Virus record (IMG/VR): IMGVR_UViG_3300042554_002954
Span: 1 to 39,436 of that record
DNA from: a virus
Strand: one strand, 5' to 3'
DNA: 39,436 nucleotides
The translations under genes and the position numbers were made by a program. Below, in pieces: positions 1 through 9,144 of the stretch. The notes beneath the pieces were generated by a model, which had not been told where the DNA came from, did not search any database, and saw nothing but the letters and a program-made list of their open reading frames with translations. Numbering within the stretch: the stretch's first letter is position 1; the number at the start of each line of letters is the position of its first letter.

Positions 1-2032
1 TTTTACGGTGAATAATCTCGGTGCTGAGAACTTCGATGTCTCCGCGTTCAATCATCGAACCAAAATATGCAGAGCTTTCCATACGTGCTTTGGTGTAAGC
101 AAAAATGGTATCTTTGGCCTGCTGTTCGTTCGTAGCGATGGATAGAACGAATACAGGGTCTCCAGGCAAAAGACCCAGCTCTTGGCCTGGATCATCCATT
201 TTTGTAAGTCTGTAAAACTCGTAAGAGGACATTGCGCCCGTCAGCGAGGAGTTGTGAGATACAACACCTCCGGATACGTATTCTTGAACTTCTGGAACTG
301 AAAAATCGTAAAGATGCTCTTCTGTTTCCCAAAGCTCTTCAACTTGATCAAACAGCAGATTTTGCTCCAGAAGGCTTTCTAAGAATGCTACATCTTTTTC
401 ACAGCCGGGCACGGCAGAAAAATACTCAATAATTTCTGGCAGTTTGTCATACGTGATTCCAGACCATCCATTTGGATCATCTCTTCTAAGCGTACCGCCA
501 CACTGACGTCTTATTTTGTTCCACAGCTCAACACGACCTGAGCCTCGCTTGGTCATGCCTTCTTTGAGCTTCATTGCTCGGAGCATGCCGTGAAGATAAG
601 GAATTTTATCGGTAGTATCGACTGTAATCTCGGGAGCTTCTTTTAAAACATCCTGCTTACGAGAAAGCCCAAACCCTATCTCAGTAAAAAACTTTCTTGC
701 GTGCTTGCCATAAATACTGATCGTTGAGTAGGTGTTTAAACTACCGTCTTGTTTTTTGTAGTTACCTTGACGATTTGCTCGAGTAGACTTGATTCCAAAA
801 CCAAGAAGAAGCACATGAATTTCTTCTACAAGCTTTTTAGACGCAGAAGCAAAGCCAACAACAAGTCTCTTTTTACTGCCATATTTGCCTTTAGAAACAG
901 AGCAGGTAGCAAATCCATCTGTGTCAAACAAACCACGAAGGAAATGCTTTACAGACTCCTTTGAGGACATCCTAATAATAGGTGGAACACTTTTATGGTA
1001 AGCTGTGCAATAATCTAAACCAAGGTACTCAAGAAGATCACGTATAGGTTTCCTTGATATCTTAACTTGATATGTAATATCTGATGATGTGCTTTTTGCT
1101 ATTTGTGGTGTAACACCAAATAGCTTTTCACTCAAGTATACAAAGTCATTAAGTAGCTCTAAATCAGCAGTAGTAAATCCAATAGATCCACTACTAGAAT
1201 CACTATAGCAACCATCCCCAACAAGATAGCCCATAAACCTTGTAAGTTCTGGAGTTATTTTACTTGGTAGCAAACATTCCTTTGTGTTTAATCTCTGTAG
1301 GGTAAATTCAAATTCCTTATCTACCCCAAAATCTACAGGTTTTTTATCTATACATAAAAAGTCATCTTTAATTATATCAGGTAATTTTTTCCACTCAAAC
1401 TTACCTTCTTTGTTAAACGTAAGTACAGGGTGCGTTGGAGCGCCCCCAACTTCATACCCGCTTTTTGTTCTGACATTCAGAGTTTTTTGTTTTATCCTTG
1501 AAATACCGTAATTAACTTTCTTCATTCCAAATCTGGTTTGAATATAAGTATTATCAAAAGCAACTGTGATGTCTTCATTTACGTTTGCAGGTAGTAATTC
1601 GCTAATGTAACGGTACCCATCACCCTTAACCAAAATTAAACAATTTCTTAAAGTTTTTGATGATCCCATTCCGGATTCTAAGCTAAGGTTTTTATAGCGT
1701 TGTCCGGGCACCCAGAGAGCTTTTTTTTCATCAAGCCACTTATCCATGATGGCGGCTTCATCAAACTCTGTGTCGTCGCTTACGCGCCATTTCTTGAGCT
1801 TCTCGCCACGCGTAGGGTCATCAGGAGAAATACATTCTCCCCACAAGCCTTTACTGAAAGGAATGCCATAAAAAGCTTTCATGATGACACGCTGAGCAGG
1901 GAACAGGTACAAGCCAAGAATTTCCTTGGCGTACTCAACCGGCGACAACATGGAGTTGTCGTTTTGCATGGCTTCAGAAATGATCTGGTCTAGTAGTCCA
2001 TCAAAGCCGCGGTCTTTTTTATCTCTTGCCAT
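1..2032 (-). CDS. terL: Terminase large subunit (ATPase), partial, interrupted by an intein
   Basis: The C-terminal part runs off the left edge; 677 codons are visible and open throughout. It starts at ATG 2032, with AGGA 7 bases upstream, 9 bases after the preceding stop. The large terminase subunit is the ATP-driven motor that packages phage DNA into the prohead; its nuclease domain would lie beyond the window. Residues 1-126 form the N-extein, with an adaptor-like segment (EILGLYLFPAQRVIMKAFYG) and a Walker A start, ESGMGSSK (119-126). The C-extein resumes at S595 with SSLTGAMSSYEFYRL, then DDPGQELGLLPGDPVFVLS, a pattern I associate with phage terminases just after the P-loop. Splicing would give GMGSSK-SSLTGAM, a normal P-loop plus helix. 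Walker B and nuclease motifs are not in view. Confidence is high for terminase and for the intein. Confidence 0.88.
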   Translation of the reverse strand, partial: MARDKKDRGFDGLLDQIISEAMQNDNSMLSPVEYAKEILGLYLFPAQRVIMKAFYGIPFSKGLWGECISPDDPTRGEKLKKWRVSDDTEFDEAAIMDKWLDEKKALWVPGQRYKNLSLESGMGSSKTLRNCLILVKGDGYRYISELLPANVNEDITVAFDNTYIQTRFGMKKVNYGISRIKQKTLNVRTKSGYEVGGAPTHPVLTFNKEGKFEWKKLPDIIKDDFLCIDKKPVDFGVDKEFEFTLQRLNTKECLLPSKITPELTRFMGYLVGDGCYSDSSSGSIGFTTADLELLNDFVYLSEKLFGVTPQIAKSTSSDITYQVKISRKPIRDLLEYLGLDYCTAYHKSVPPIIRMSSKESVKHFLRGLFDTDGFATCSVSKGKYGSKKRLVVGFASASKKLVEEIHVLLLGFGIKSTRANRQGNYKKQDGSLNTYSTISIYGKHARKFFTEIGFGLSRKQDVLKEAPEITVDTTDKIPYLHGMLRAMKLKEGMTKRGSGRVELWNKIRRQCGGTLRRDDPNGWSGITYDKLPEIIEYFSAVPGCEKDVAFLESLLEQNLLFDQVEELWETEEHLYDFSVPEVQEYVSGGVVSHNSSLTGAMSSYEFYRLTKMDDPGQELGLLPGDPVFVLSIATNEQQAKDTIFAYTKARMESSAYFGSMIERGDIEVLSTEIIHRK
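251..1654 (-). other. Intein with LAGLIDADG (DOD) homing endonuclease inside the terminase P-loop
   Basis: This in-frame insertion of about 468 residues (T127-N594 of the precursor) splices itself out post-translationally. The visible splicing blocks are: block A-like LILVKGDGYRYISELLP; block B APTHPVLT with T200 and H201; block F LYDFSV with D576; and block G VVSHN followed by +1 Ser (H593, N594, S595). Two DOD motifs lie about 99 residues apart: FMGYLVGDG (D273) and FLRGLFDTDG (D372). Between them is a block D-like KSVPPII. About 200 residues separate the second motif from block F and may hold a DNA-recognition region. The C-terminal junction is firm. The N-terminal junction is inferred: Thr at 1654 aligns best with known block A spacing and restores the P-loop, while Cys131 (at 1642) is the alternative first residue. 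The D at the block F position argues against a class 3 intein. Confidence 0.88.
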
Positions 2033-2041
2033 GTAGGTTTC

Positions 2042-2434
2042 CTAGTCTTTTTTAATGATCTGAATGTTTTTAAATTTACTATCTATGTCAACATAAGAAA
2101 CATATAATATATTCCACTTTGGAAGCTTTAAAAAATAATCATATTCAGGAAAAGTAACTCCAAAAACATTAGTGTGAAGATTTACGGTAAACAAATGACA
2201 AAAATCCGAATTGTGTACTTTAAAAGGGCCAACAATTCTTGGTAATTCTACTCCACCTAAAACTTCTTTAGAGTCAACAAAAACACTTACATCTGGATGT
2301 ATAAGAATTTTTCTTAAAATTTCAGAAGGTATTTCTTCTTTTATTGAAGCTATACCCCTAACCCCATTAAGTATTTTATTTATTGAATCTTCATATTTTT
2401 CGTTTAAACTAAACCCACTACCAGTAATTTGCAT
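2042..2434 (-). CDS. Hypothetical protein, 130 aa, between tail genes and terminase
   Basis: I do not recognise this protein. It starts at ATG 2434 with GGTAAGGTAAAA just upstream and stops 9 bases before the terminase start, so the two are probably co-transcribed and may be translationally coupled. The sequence is a soluble alpha/beta-like mix without membrane segments or cysteine motifs; the middle contains FVDSKEVLGGVELPRIVGPF and the C-terminus is rich in Lys and Ile. Its place after the last large tail gene would fit a small virion or assembly protein, but this is position only. Codon use is AT-rich like the neighbouring tail genes. Confidence 0.6.
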   Translation of the reverse strand: MQITGSGFSLNEKYEDSINKILNGVRGIASIKEEIPSEILRKILIHPDVSVFVDSKEVLGGVELPRIVGPFKVHNSDFCHLFTVNLHTNVFGVTFPEYDYFLKLPKWNILYVSYVDIDSKFKNIQIIKKD

Positions 2435-2446
2435 TTTTACCTTACC

Positions 2447-3805
2447 TTAGTTAGAACCAAAAGTGCCCGTAATTGGTGCTGTAAAGGTAGGATCATCTTT
2501 AAGAGAAGTAGGCCTGCTTGGAAGATCAGATCTTCTACTGTTTGTAGTTGCTGTTTCAGAAAAAGTTCCTCCGACGAAAGCCCCAACAAGATTGTTAGGT
2601 GTGAGCGGAGCCACTATGGATCTTTCAGGAGATTCTCTGTTAACTTGAGATAAAGGATCTACCCTATCTGAAGGGATTTCCTGCTCCGGAAGAGCAGGGC
2701 CTACCGCACTAAAAGGTGACGTTACACTTATTGATCTTCCAGCTTCCTCTGTGTAAACTCTTTCAATAGCTGGAGAAAAAGCAATAGAACCGCCCGTTAA
2801 GGTAAAATTAGTAACTTTGTCATCAAACCCGTGATTAGTTACCCTGAATACAATCTTATACCAAACTCTATCGTCTCTTTGAATAAATCTTTCAAACCCT
2901 ATAATGTAACCATCTACAGATAAATCAATACCGTCGTTTATTTCTCCAGATTCTTCAGAGTTTACATGCTGTCTTAAAGCTTTAATTCTTTCGTTAGATA
3001 AAGATTTTGACTTAAACGTTAGCGTAAAAACAGATCCGCTAAGTTGTAATTTTCTCACTATAGACGATTCTTGGTACGCTCTAAAATTTTGGTTTGTCAT
3101 ATCAAGAGATTTGTAAAGCCCTGCCGGAACATAATTACCAGCAGAATCTTGTAAAGTTGTTTCTCCTAACAACGGGTTTGTTTCGTAAACGCCTCTTGCT
3201 ATTTCAGATCTGTAGTCAATATAAGGATCTACAACAAACTCATCAGACGTTGTGTAACCCTCAGGGTATTCACCAATAAAACATCCTACAAACTCTATTA
3301 TTTCGTCGTTTATCCCCATCGTCTGATATATGGGAAAAGAGCCTGGGATATTTATTTTTGCTATGTTTATTGATGATTTAAAGGATAATCCGTGACCAAC
3401 GTCAGGAGCTTGCATACCCTGAGCGCCGTTTACAGACTTTACAGCAGGGAACATTTCAAAATAATACTTAACTTTAGTTCCTGACGGTAACCTTGTTGAA
3501 AGACTAAATTCCGTGTCTAAAACATATGTACCAGAGTCTTTTCCAATAGCGTAAGAATTTATAGGAGATTTACCTGCTGATCCAGCTGTTGTCAAAGCAA
3601 TAGATTGAGCATCAATTTGTTCTTGAGATGGAACTACGTTTGCTCTTTCCCTATCAATCTGTTGAGAAACTGCTGCAAAGGCTCTTTCAGTTGCTTGAAT
3701 ATGAGCACTTGCAATTTCTATAGGCAAATTAGGTACTCGGATAGATCCACTTACAGGTGCGTTTTCTGGAACTGGTACCCAATCTCCAAGAGAATTATCA
3801 GCCAT
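2447..3805 (-). CDS. Unassigned tail/baseplate-region protein, 452 aa
   Basis: I cannot assign this to a family. ATG 3805 lies 8 bases after the previous gene's stop and follows an AGGTACTAAA stretch. The N-terminus (to about residue 100) looks helical, with EIASAHIQATERAFAAVSQQ. The centre (about 100-370) is rich in beta-type sequence with FRVTNHGFDDKVTNFTLTGG near its end. The last 80 residues are Pro/Ser/Thr-rich and probably disordered. There is no signal peptide or membrane segment. It lies in the same tight run as the DUF4815-like and wedge proteins, so a structural role in the tail tip or its peripheral fibres is the best inference. A tail-completion or assembly protein is also possible. 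Confidence 0.6.
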   Translation of the reverse strand: MADNSLGDWVPVPENAPVSGSIRVPNLPIEIASAHIQATERAFAAVSQQIDRERANVVPSQEQIDAQSIALTTAGSAGKSPINSYAIGKDSGTYVLDTEFSLSTRLPSGTKVKYYFEMFPAVKSVNGAQGMQAPDVGHGLSFKSSINIAKINIPGSFPIYQTMGINDEIIEFVGCFIGEYPEGYTTSDEFVVDPYIDYRSEIARGVYETNPLLGETTLQDSAGNYVPAGLYKSLDMTNQNFRAYQESSIVRKLQLSGSVFTLTFKSKSLSNERIKALRQHVNSEESGEINDGIDLSVDGYIIGFERFIQRDDRVWYKIVFRVTNHGFDDKVTNFTLTGGSIAFSPAIERVYTEEAGRSISVTSPFSAVGPALPEQEIPSDRVDPLSQVNRESPERSIVAPLTPNNLVGAFVGGTFSETATTNSRRSDLPSRPTSLKDDPTFTAPITGTFGSN

Positions 3806-3813
3806 TTTAGTAC

Positions 3814-6801
3814 CTAAGATTTCTTAGCGTTTGGATCCCACTTTATGTATTTTACACCCTGAGCTGCAAACTTTAACAATACATCTAGTGGAGGCATTCT
3901 ATTCTTTCCTTCTCCAACTTTTGTATCTTTTGCCGTTACTACCTGTTTTAATCCAATAGAAGATACCTGCTTTGTTTGATAACTTTTTACGCTCAAGTTT
4001 TTTATTTCTATGGGTGTGCTGTGAGCTGTAACTGCCCGTAAACCGAAATAAAATTTTGTTAAGTCCGAGTAGCTTTTTATAAAACTGAATGAAAAAGAAG
4101 GTATTTGTAAAGATACTGTAAGAAAATTTTTATTAATAACTACTTCATTACCTTGGGCTATAATATCCAAATCTTTATCAAATATACAAGGGTAAACTAA
4201 TCCAATATCGTCACCAATATTATCAAACCTTAAAGTTACAGTGTATATATCTCCTTTATTTTGAAACTCATACGGGTTAACTAAAGGGCCTGCATAAGCT
4301 GCACTAAATGCATTAGATAAAATAAAGTTTACTGGCTTTACACCTGGAAAATTAGGTAACTTAGAAAAGTCTACTTTGAAAGTTTGTTTTGTTAAGTCTT
4401 CTTTTAACAAATCTGCAGTAGTTGCGTTTGTGTATGTAGGGTTATTAGCGTACGTAGCCTGTGAATTAATCTTATACAACTTTACTTTTGTTGCTTCAGA
4501 GTATGATTCCGGAGTTATTAAAAATACGCAACAAGTATCTACTGTAAAAGTATAGTTTGAGAAGTTAAATCTAGAAGCATTTGAGTCTTCTGCGCTGTTT
4601 TCGTATACCTCTACTTCTACATAAAATTTGGCTTTTTGATGGCGCTCGAAAAGACTGTAAGATAATGTTTTAAATTTAAGGACGGGTTGTTCGCTAAACT
4701 TGAGCTCTTGCTCAGCAATTAATACCGGTGAAGAAGTATCCTGTGTATAAAGTCTAGCCTTTGCTTTATACTTTGGAGTTTTAGGTAGATAAACACTGTT
4801 AGCTTTTATACTTAAATCTACAGACAAAGTTAAATTACTACTTTTAGGCACAACTATACTTGACTTTGCTAAAAAAGAAGTCTTAATACTCAAGTTTTCA
4901 CTTAAGTTAGTTTCAAAGAATAGGGTTTTTCTGTCAGAAAAGTTTTCAAAACTATTATCTTTTAATACTGTTTTTGCGTAACCCGATTTATAAACACTAC
5001 TCAGCTTGTCTTCCGTTATATCTCTGTCTAAATCAGAAACCAAGTATATATCTATTTCAGTAGTATTAGTAATAGAGCTTACACTACTAGTAAAATTGTA
5101 AAACTCTATTTTAAAAGCATCATGAGATATAGAAAATAAATCCGATAAAGTAAACTCAAGTTGTGCGGGAGTTATGTACTCTTTATAATAAAGATCAGCT
5201 ATAGGTAAAGTGCTAGTATCAATATTGATTGTGTAGGAGTAATTTGATGGATTCTCTGGAACAGTTACATACTTTGAAAGTTTGATAGAAAACCCGTTTA
5301 TATTGCTCCAATTTTTAATTCTTACTTTTACTCTAAACTTCTTATCTTTGTTCTTTTCAAAGTAATCAAGTACGTCTGCTTGATTTGTCCAAAGCTTTGT
5401 TAATCCAAAATCTGCTGAGACAGCGCATTCAAATTTTCCAGCGTTTTTTATAGTATCAAAATTGTAAGGAGTTACTTTTAAAGTTATACCGCCTAATTCG
5501 TTTGTGTAGGCACCTAGATCTTGACTTGAAACTTTTAGTTTAAAATTGGATTTAAACTGCGTATCCACTTGTGTAACAGCTTCTAGTGTGTGTTTGTAAA
5601 GAGTTATATTACTAGATACACTAGAGCCTGATTTAGAGCCGTTAAGCTGATTTTGTACATACTTTGTTAGTTCATTTATAAGAAAATTGGAATCGTTTGC
5701 CTTTTTACCTGCTGTTTCTTTTATTCTTGTAAGTTGTTCACTTAAGTTTTTTTCACTAGTAATGCTATTAAAGTAATCTTGTAAATTTTTTATAGATTTA
5801 AAGTTCTGTATTGAAGCGTCCAAGATACCAAGTCTTTTTAACTCTTCAAAAGTCTTTTCTGACAAAAAATCTTGCTTGTCTTTATTAGACCCTAGGAAGA
5901 CTTCAACTCCCTTACCATCACTATTCTTTGACCCATTTATTAAGCTTTTAAATACAGGATTTAGCTTTGATGGGTCATCTACCTGTCCTTTAGGGGTAGG
6001 CGTTGCACCAACTACACTAAAATCAAATAAAGGAATTTTACCGCCAGCAATGTCTATAGTTATAACGTCTAGTTCGGCTGGTACTTCACTTACAGCTTTT
6101 TTAGGCTCTACCTTTGGCGGTAGTTTTATAACAATAGGTTTATATCCTATTTCTGGATCGTATATTACATGAGATTTTATAGGCTTAGAACTAATCGAAG
6201 AAGCGTGTGTGTTTGCAGAACTTTTTAAAGCGCCCGCATCTGTAAGCTTTCCGGGACCTAGTTCAGGCTCGCCTGCCATAGATTTTACACTGTTTATGCC
6301 TTGATCCTTTTTTTGAAGCATTGCTTCACGAAGAAAAGGACTTATAAAATCATAAACTTTTGACACGTTATTACCAGCAACATTGTCGTCTTTAAAAATA
6401 GTTTGTTGAACAGCAGGAATAACGTTTCTAGAAAAACTATCAAACATACTAAATGCTTTTTCGTTGTCTTCTTTAAGAGCTGAGTTTACAGTATCTCTGA
6501 CAACGTTGTTAACGGTGTTTGGAGCTAGTCCGGTGTCTCCAGCAAAATAAGACGTTACAGAAGCAGATATAGCGCCTAAAAACCCTGCTGTAGCTCTTGG
6601 GTTACCTGCGGGATTAAAAACAGCTACTTTTGAGCCGTCTGGCTTATTAACCATACTTACTGCGTTGTTTATAAAAGTTCCATTTAAAAAACTAAAGGCG
6701 TTATTAACATTCTTATTTCCAGTATCTATACCTGGAATTCCGACAGCAATAAAATCCCTGAGGTTGCTTAGTAACTCTTTTGGTTTATTATTTTCACTCA
6801 C
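3814..6801 (-). CDS. Unassigned large virion-type protein, 995 aa
   Basis: I do not recognise this family. The start is GTG 6801, supported by AAAGGAG 6 bases upstream; the gene begins 11 bases after the previous stop. Residues 1-180 look helical and include an Ala/Gly-rich stretch (GFLGAISASVTSYFAGDTGL). A Pro-rich linker follows near 220-270, then roughly 700 residues with dense beta-strand-like, Ser/Thr/Asn/Tyr-rich sequence resembling multi-domain fibre or appendage proteins. No catalytic motif, Cys cluster or transmembrane segment is seen. The C-terminus ends in a basic YIKWDPNAKKS. The length, beta-rich composition and position after the DUF4815-like gene suggest a peripheral baseplate or tail-fibre component. 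That is inference from context and composition only. Confidence 0.6.
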   Translation of the reverse strand: MSENNKPKELLSNLRDFIAVGIPGIDTGNKNVNNAFSFLNGTFINNAVSMVNKPDGSKVAVFNPAGNPRATAGFLGAISASVTSYFAGDTGLAPNTVNNVVRDTVNSALKEDNEKAFSMFDSFSRNVIPAVQQTIFKDDNVAGNNVSKVYDFISPFLREAMLQKKDQGINSVKSMAGEPELGPGKLTDAGALKSSANTHASSISSKPIKSHVIYDPEIGYKPIVIKLPPKVEPKKAVSEVPAELDVITIDIAGGKIPLFDFSVVGATPTPKGQVDDPSKLNPVFKSLINGSKNSDGKGVEVFLGSNKDKQDFLSEKTFEELKRLGILDASIQNFKSIKNLQDYFNSITSEKNLSEQLTRIKETAGKKANDSNFLINELTKYVQNQLNGSKSGSSVSSNITLYKHTLEAVTQVDTQFKSNFKLKVSSQDLGAYTNELGGITLKVTPYNFDTIKNAGKFECAVSADFGLTKLWTNQADVLDYFEKNKDKKFRVKVRIKNWSNINGFSIKLSKYVTVPENPSNYSYTINIDTSTLPIADLYYKEYITPAQLEFTLSDLFSISHDAFKIEFYNFTSSVSSITNTTEIDIYLVSDLDRDITEDKLSSVYKSGYAKTVLKDNSFENFSDRKTLFFETNLSENLSIKTSFLAKSSIVVPKSSNLTLSVDLSIKANSVYLPKTPKYKAKARLYTQDTSSPVLIAEQELKFSEQPVLKFKTLSYSLFERHQKAKFYVEVEVYENSAEDSNASRFNFSNYTFTVDTCCVFLITPESYSEATKVKLYKINSQATYANNPTYTNATTADLLKEDLTKQTFKVDFSKLPNFPGVKPVNFILSNAFSAAYAGPLVNPYEFQNKGDIYTVTLRFDNIGDDIGLVYPCIFDKDLDIIAQGNEVVINKNFLTVSLQIPSFSFSFIKSYSDLTKFYFGLRAVTAHSTPIEIKNLSVKSYQTKQVSSIGLKQVVTAKDTKVGEGKNRMPPLDVLLKFAAQGVKYIKWDPNAKKS

Positions 6802-6812
6802 GGTAGACTCCT

Positions 6813-9134
6813 TTATATTGCAGAGCTTCCAGAGTTTCTACTAAACAAAACTTTTTGCTCATCTAATTTTTTATTATATATGATTGTGTTTAAATATTTA
6901 GCTACTTGAATTAAACCGTCATCGTCTAAAAATTCACTAGGGTATATATCTTCTAACTTTGGTAAAGCATACAGTATGTCGTAAAGTTCTACTTCAGAGT
7001 TGGTGTAAACATTTTTTATTTTAATATTGTCTAGATTTTTGAATTGAACTTTGTATTCACTTTTCAAATTAAATACGCTAAGTGTCTCATCCTCTGATAA
7101 AGAGTTATAAAATTCTAAAACTTTCCTAAACTTAAAAAACTCTTTTTCTGCAGAGTCTACAGGCATGTCAGCGCTATTTTCTGAAATTGAGTTTACAAAA
7201 TTTTTAATTTTTGTATCTTGAATAATAACTTCTGTGTTTGAAGTATACTCTTCTCTTTTATTTAGTTCCTCTTGGTTTACTTTTATAACTTTATTTTTGC
7301 TCTCAACTAACGAGTAAGAAGTAGACTCTTGTAAAGAATCTACATGCTCGTGCCCAAGAATGCTTATTGTAGAATTTGTGTAAGCAGAGGTTTTTATTTT
7401 ATCAACTTGATTAATAAGTCCAGAGTACATGTCTAAGACACTTGTAGATCTAGGGGAAGGCCTTTCTCTGACAAGGTAAAAAGACGGATCCGTAAAACTC
7501 ATATCAGGGGATTCTACAATACCTAAACTATTTCCGGAGCTATTAAAAATTTCTACATAAGTTGAAAAAGATCTGCTTATAAATCCATCCTCATCAAGAG
7601 ATGCCAACATTGTTTTTACAGTAAGTTCTTTACCTCCGGGAATAAGAACATTTTCGTCTAAAACTGGATCATAGTATATTTCTTTTGGGGCTTCTTCAGC
7701 CGTTAAAAGTTGAACCGTCTTTCCATTTATATAACTGTAAGAATTTGTGTAAGAGTTAAAAGCAATTAGAGCGTAAGTATACAGAGGAATTTCTATATCT
7801 TTGGTTATAAACTCATCTTCCGCAGCCCCATCAGTTATTACAGTTATTTTGTAAGACGGGTTAGTATGCCCCAAATGAATAAGTTTACAGTAAATAAGCT
7901 CATACCCCTCAGCTAGGTTTACAGGTTTCACGTAGTCTTTATACGTAAAGTTGGGTAGTTTTCCTTCAGGAATTAAAACAGTTATAGGTTTACTAATTAC
8001 CTGTCCTAAATCACACGGAAGTCCTATTTCTTTAAAAATTGAGTTTGATTCTGTATTACCTAGTAAGTAAGCTTTTTTTTCTTTATAAGATTTTTGATCC
8101 GAAGGGTCTAAATCTTTTAAAACAACTACGGCTGAATCATGTAAACCAAGCCCAAAAGAGTCAGAGCACCCTGTTGTAATTCTTGGAAGTTCTTGTGCTT
8201 TTGTTTCTCTATCAACAACTTTACTGTTTAAAAAAGTTTTTGCTACAGGGGACATTTCAACTGAAGCAGTAGAAAATGGATCTGTGTATTCATCATAAAC
8301 TTCAAAAGAAAAGTCTAAATCAGTAAATCCCCAAGTTAAAGCAGCACTTGTAAGGTTTAACTTGAGTACTTCGGAAAGTTCTGACATAAAATTTCTAAAT
8401 TTTTGTTTGTTACTACGAGAAGCGTAATTAGGTAGAGAAACTATATTTTCTACACCCTTTTTAATAAATTCAGATAGCTTGTCTTGATCATCTACAAGTT
8501 GAAACAAGTCAATAAACATACCGTAGGATATATCAGAATCCGCGTATAAAGAGCTTCCTGGCACGGAGAGGTAGTCCCCAATTAAACCAAGTCTTCTTTT
8601 TCTGCAACAACGCATATAATCGTTTAAAAACACTTTGTGCGTGTACAAAACTCCGGAATCAAAACAAGAAGAACAAAAATCCGAGCTGTTTATGATAGCA
8701 TACATTCCAATGTATCTTTTTAATCCAAGTGTAAATTCTTTTGTTCCAAGAACTTGGTTGTTGTCGTTTAAATGATTTACATTTTGAAATTGAAGAGCTG
8801 CGTCTCCTAATGCCTCGGATAGTTCAGCAACAATATAATTGTTTGAAATAGCTTTCCTGTAGTAATCCTTAAATTTTTTATTTAACTTTATAAATTTCTC
8901 AGATGGACTCCATACAGCTATTTTTTCTAAAACCTCAGGGTCTGAGTCAGGAACTTCTTTAAATCTGAGTTTTTCTTGATAACTGTCTTTATGGCTTCCG
9001 GGAAAATTTCCCGTTAACTCCTGTAAAAAAGATACCAAAAAATCCCATTTAGACAAAAAACTCGTTTTACTATTAATATAGGATTCTGTTTCTACATCTA
9101 GTATAAATTCTACTTTATTCGAGGATATAGCCAT
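6813..9134 (-). CDS. Unassigned large baseplate-region protein, 773 aa
   Basis: I chose ATG 9134 because AAGGA sits 7 bases upstream and it leaves a 10-base spacer. An in-frame TTG at 9158 would add 8 residues and overlap the previous stop. The family is not recognised. The N-terminal 300 residues look mainly helical and carry a cysteine group: C154-x2-C157 and C176-C177, followed by RKRR. The remainder alternates beta-like segments with acidic stretches. The C-terminal 150 residues are charged and helical, with SENSADMPVDSAEKEFFKFR. No membrane segment or enzyme motif is seen. It is translated between the DUF4815-like protein and the 995-residue protein, and these large proteins probably assemble together at the baseplate periphery. 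Confidence 0.6.
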   Translation of the reverse strand: MAISSNKVEFILDVETESYINSKTSFLSKWDFLVSFLQELTGNFPGSHKDSYQEKLRFKEVPDSDPEVLEKIAVWSPSEKFIKLNKKFKDYYRKAISNNYIVAELSEALGDAALQFQNVNHLNDNNQVLGTKEFTLGLKRYIGMYAIINSSDFCSSCFDSGVLYTHKVFLNDYMRCCRKRRLGLIGDYLSVPGSSLYADSDISYGMFIDLFQLVDDQDKLSEFIKKGVENIVSLPNYASRSNKQKFRNFMSELSEVLKLNLTSAALTWGFTDLDFSFEVYDEYTDPFSTASVEMSPVAKTFLNSKVVDRETKAQELPRITTGCSDSFGLGLHDSAVVVLKDLDPSDQKSYKEKKAYLLGNTESNSIFKEIGLPCDLGQVISKPITVLIPEGKLPNFTYKDYVKPVNLAEGYELIYCKLIHLGHTNPSYKITVITDGAAEDEFITKDIEIPLYTYALIAFNSYTNSYSYINGKTVQLLTAEEAPKEIYYDPVLDENVLIPGGKELTVKTMLASLDEDGFISRSFSTYVEIFNSSGNSLGIVESPDMSFTDPSFYLVRERPSPRSTSVLDMYSGLINQVDKIKTSAYTNSTISILGHEHVDSLQESTSYSLVESKNKVIKVNQEELNKREEYTSNTEVIIQDTKIKNFVNSISENSADMPVDSAEKEFFKFRKVLEFYNSLSEDETLSVFNLKSEYKVQFKNLDNIKIKNVYTNSEVELYDILYALPKLEDIYPSEFLDDDGLIQVAKYLNTIIYNKKLDEQKVLFSRNSGSSAI

Positions 9135-9144
9135 ACCAATATCC

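Noticed and set aside
251-1654. Group I intron or free-standing homing endonuclease gene in the terminase
   Set aside because: The frame stays open through both junctions and ends with the intein HN-S signature; intein splicing motifs are at the right places, and no intron ends or separate start site are needed.
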